NCBI GenBank assembly: GCA_000320545.1
Contig: ADNK01001283.1
Span: 5,001 to 25,443 of the forward strand
Length of the DNA: 20,443 nt
Source: Bigelowiella natans CCMP2755
Taxonomy: Eukaryota > Cercozoa > Chlorarachniophyceae
Reading direction: 5' to 3'
The notes under the pieces were generated by a model. The model did no database searches, had not been told where the DNA came from, and saw nothing but the letters and a program-made list of their open reading frames with translations. The translations under genes and the position numbers were made by a program. Position 1 is the first letter of the stretch. Every line of letters begins with the position of its first letter. This document shows, piece after piece, positions 19,328-20,443 of this stretch.

Positions 19328-19366
<39 letters not shown>

Positions 19367-19545
19367 TTATCTCTGTCCTCTCCCCCCCCCAAAAAAAAAA
19401 TCAGATGCCACCGTGGCTAGCATTGCTCCTCGCTAGAGGGGGTTGGCCTCAGGTAGTGAAGAACGTAAACGGAAAAACCGCAAGCGAAGCAAATCGCTGA
19501 TGATGGTGTACGCATGGTTATCCTGTTTGCACGTCGGTGTTTGGC

Positions 19546-19584
<39 letters not shown>

Positions 19585-19937
19585 TACAACGACGCGCGCA
19601 TGTGAATTACAAAGAGAGAAAGGCTCACTTCTACCACTACTACTACCACTACTACTACTGCTACTACTACCACTACTACTACTGCTACGCTATCACCGCC
19701 ACAATTACAGTAAGTACCAATACTGTGCAAGGTTGCTGACTGATTCTCCTTAACCCATCATCCCCCCCCCGCGCCCTCCTTATACAGTCAGCACAGGCGC
19801 GGCGGCAATACCGCCCCTACACGTATCCTCTCTTCGCAGTCCTCCTTGTCCTCCTCCTCCTCTTCCAGGTACTCGCAGCAGCAGTAGTGATAGCAATGCA
19901 ATGGCAGCGCTTTGACGTCAACCTACGACTACAATGA
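17676..19937 (+). CDS. Candidate multi-pass membrane protein, spliced, 5' end unresolved
   Basis: Nine successive exons agree in phase: 17676-17793, 17942-17964, 18205-18266, 18386-18452, 18627-18658, 18792-18884, 19009-19047, 19405-19452 and 19869-19937 (TGA). The sequence reads SFVDSMGEHACYPHADTTQ, then SSSPGFRQRIRYYPTRQRE, then a hydrophobic WLRIVSGILCAILA. It continues with YDNLLASQRPIDHETILNQD, VVEYPEVDVDR, a second hydrophobic stretch GYKVLLLGPISSVMLCSAVG, SCFVTRPSGHIIP, and a third, PPWLALLLARGGWPQ into VLAAAVVIAMQW. Family not recognised. The last exon may instead use the donor GAC|GTCAAC at 19917 and join the exon at 20221. Support comes from phase, splice signals and the confinement of microsatellites to the introns. 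Individual boundaries are tentative. Confidence 0.5.
17805..18204. repeat. Compound microsatellites in introns: (GAT)n(GAG)n, (CA)n(TA)n, (AGT)n, (TC)n(TA)n
   Basis: (GAT)n(GAG)n lies at about 17804-17845 and (CA)n(TA)n at about 17877-17922, both before the 17942 exon. (AGT)n follows at about 17980-18012, GTTTTT units at 18013-18030, (TC)n at about 18090-18116, then interrupted (TA)n to about 18182, all in the intron 17965-18204. Confidence 0.85.
18286..18600. repeat. (TA)n and (TG)n arrays
   Basis: (TA)n at about 18287-18328 lies in the intron 18267-18385. (TA)n at about 18503-18533 followed by (TG)n at about 18541-18579 lies in the intron 18453-18626. Confidence 0.85.
18659..18791. repeat. 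Degenerate (AGTAGA)n and G-run in intron
   Basis: AGTAGAAGT-type units at about 18661-18722 follow immediately after the GTAAGT donor at 18659. A G-run at about 18764-18776 precedes the acceptor at 18791. Confidence 0.75.
18893..19380. repeat. (TA)n arrays, AGGAGAGC repeats and (CA)n(TA)n
   Basis: (TA)n at about 18897-18930 begins beside the donor of the intron 18885-19008. In the intron 19048-19404 there are AGGAGAGC/AGCAGGAG units at about 19062-19098, (CA)n(TA)n at about 19171-19223 and (TA)n at about 19331-19362. Confidence 0.85.
19549..19692. repeat. (GA)n and (CTA)n microsatellites
   Basis: (GA)n at about 19550-19582 and an interrupted (CTACCA/CTACTA/CTG)n block at about 19633-19688. 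Both lie in the proposed intron 19453-19868. Confidence 0.85.
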
Positions 19938-20220
19938 GAGAGGGTCATAGCTGCTCATCTGGTGATTTCCTCTTGTTGGAGAGGGGGCGTGTGCCGCCGC
20001 CGCACACGCACGGGCTATGGCTTCTTTCCTTTTTGCGGCGCGACTGTTGGCGCTCACGCATGCTCGACTTGCCAACGATGCTTGTTCTTGTTATTGCATA
20101 CCCCCCTCTTCTCGCGCAAGGTGATAGAATGAGCAGCAGGCCGAACCCTGATCATCCTCTCCCTCCCCCCCCCCCTTCCCCTTTTTTTTTGGGTTATTTT
20201 TTGGAACTCTTTTTCTGTAG

Positions 20221-20443
20221 GTGCGATCGACTTATCGCCACCTTAGAGGCCTAGATCCATCGATTGTCCCTGCGTGGCTTCTCCCGCCGAGAGCGGCAAA
20301 GAAGAAGAAGAAGAAGAAGAAGAAGAAGGGGGAGGAGGAGAAGGGGGAAGAGGCAAAGAAAGACAAGCCCTCCCCTCTCCCCATCGATGGTGCAGGAGGG
20401 TATATCGAAATGATCAGTGCGTACAGGGAGGCCATCATCAGCA
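20221..20443 (+). CDS. Exon running off the right edge, poly-Lys/Glu-rich, unrecognised protein
   Basis: After a strong acceptor (pyrimidine-rich tract then TTTTTCTGTAG at 20210-20220) an uninterrupted frame reaches the window end. It reads VRSTYRHLRGLDPSIVPAW, LLPPRA, then a run of about ten Lys from an (AAG)n tract at about 20297-20328, then Glu/Lys-rich sequence, PSPLPIDGAGGYIEMISAY and REAII. The start is phase 0. It could follow the 17676-19937 series through the donor at 19917, or belong to a separate gene. The frame stays open across the AAG repeat, so length change there adds or removes Lys without breaking it. Family not recognised. Confidence 0.55.
   Translation, partial: MRSTYRHLRGLDPSIVPAWLLPPRAAKKKKKKKKKKGEEEKGEEAKKDKPSPLPIDGAGGYIEMISAYREAIIS

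Noticed and set aside
19443-19753. Frames of about 80-98 residues with Arg-Glu and Tyr-His runs
   Set aside because: They depend on the (GA)n and (CTA)n repeats. The start overlaps the end of a better-supported exon.

Overview
The window is eukaryotic nuclear DNA. It has many short spliceosomal introns, no operons, and dense microsatellites: (TA)n, (GA)n, (GAA)n, (CTC)n, G-runs. One gene is a plastid-lipid-associated protein/fibrillin carrying a signal-peptide-like leader followed by a basic stretch. This points to a photosynthetic, or formerly photosynthetic, alga, quite possibly one with a complex (secondary) plastid. I cannot name the species. The open reading frames are short because of introns, so I rebuilt the genes by hand from GT-AG boundaries, reading-frame phase and conserved domain motifs. 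No alignment or RNA evidence was available.

Layout, left to right. (1) 460-2698, plus strand: 3' part of a two-RRM RNA-binding protein gene, with microsatellite-filled introns. (2) 3624-3800, minus strand: an intact 58-residue twin-CX9C (CHCH) protein. (3) 4189-6577, plus strand: an eight-exon plastid fibrillin gene, divergent from (2). (4) 7859-12908, minus strand: a gene of about 28 small exons encoding a PH domain, a PX domain and a circularly permuted papain-like (YiiX/NlpC-P60 type) hydrolase domain, then a basic/serine-rich tail. (5) 13167-15982, plus strand: an eleven-exon secretory protein joining a GT25-type glycosyltransferase domain to a fucosyltransferase-like GT-B domain (678 residues), divergent from (4). 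(6) 16742-20443, plus strand: a microsatellite-rich region with less certain exons. These include a 17676-19937 series that looks like a small multi-pass membrane protein and a terminal exon running off the right edge.

The two flanks (1 to about 6.6 kb and about 17.2 to 20.4 kb) are crowded with simple repeats, almost all in introns or intergenic DNA. The core (about 6.7-17.2 kb) has almost none, and its introns are mostly 56-150 nt. No CRISPR array, transposase, rRNA or tRNA was recognised. The genes do not form one pathway. The most notable content is the two unusual multidomain enzymes, (4) and (5), which face each other across a 258-bp shared upstream region.
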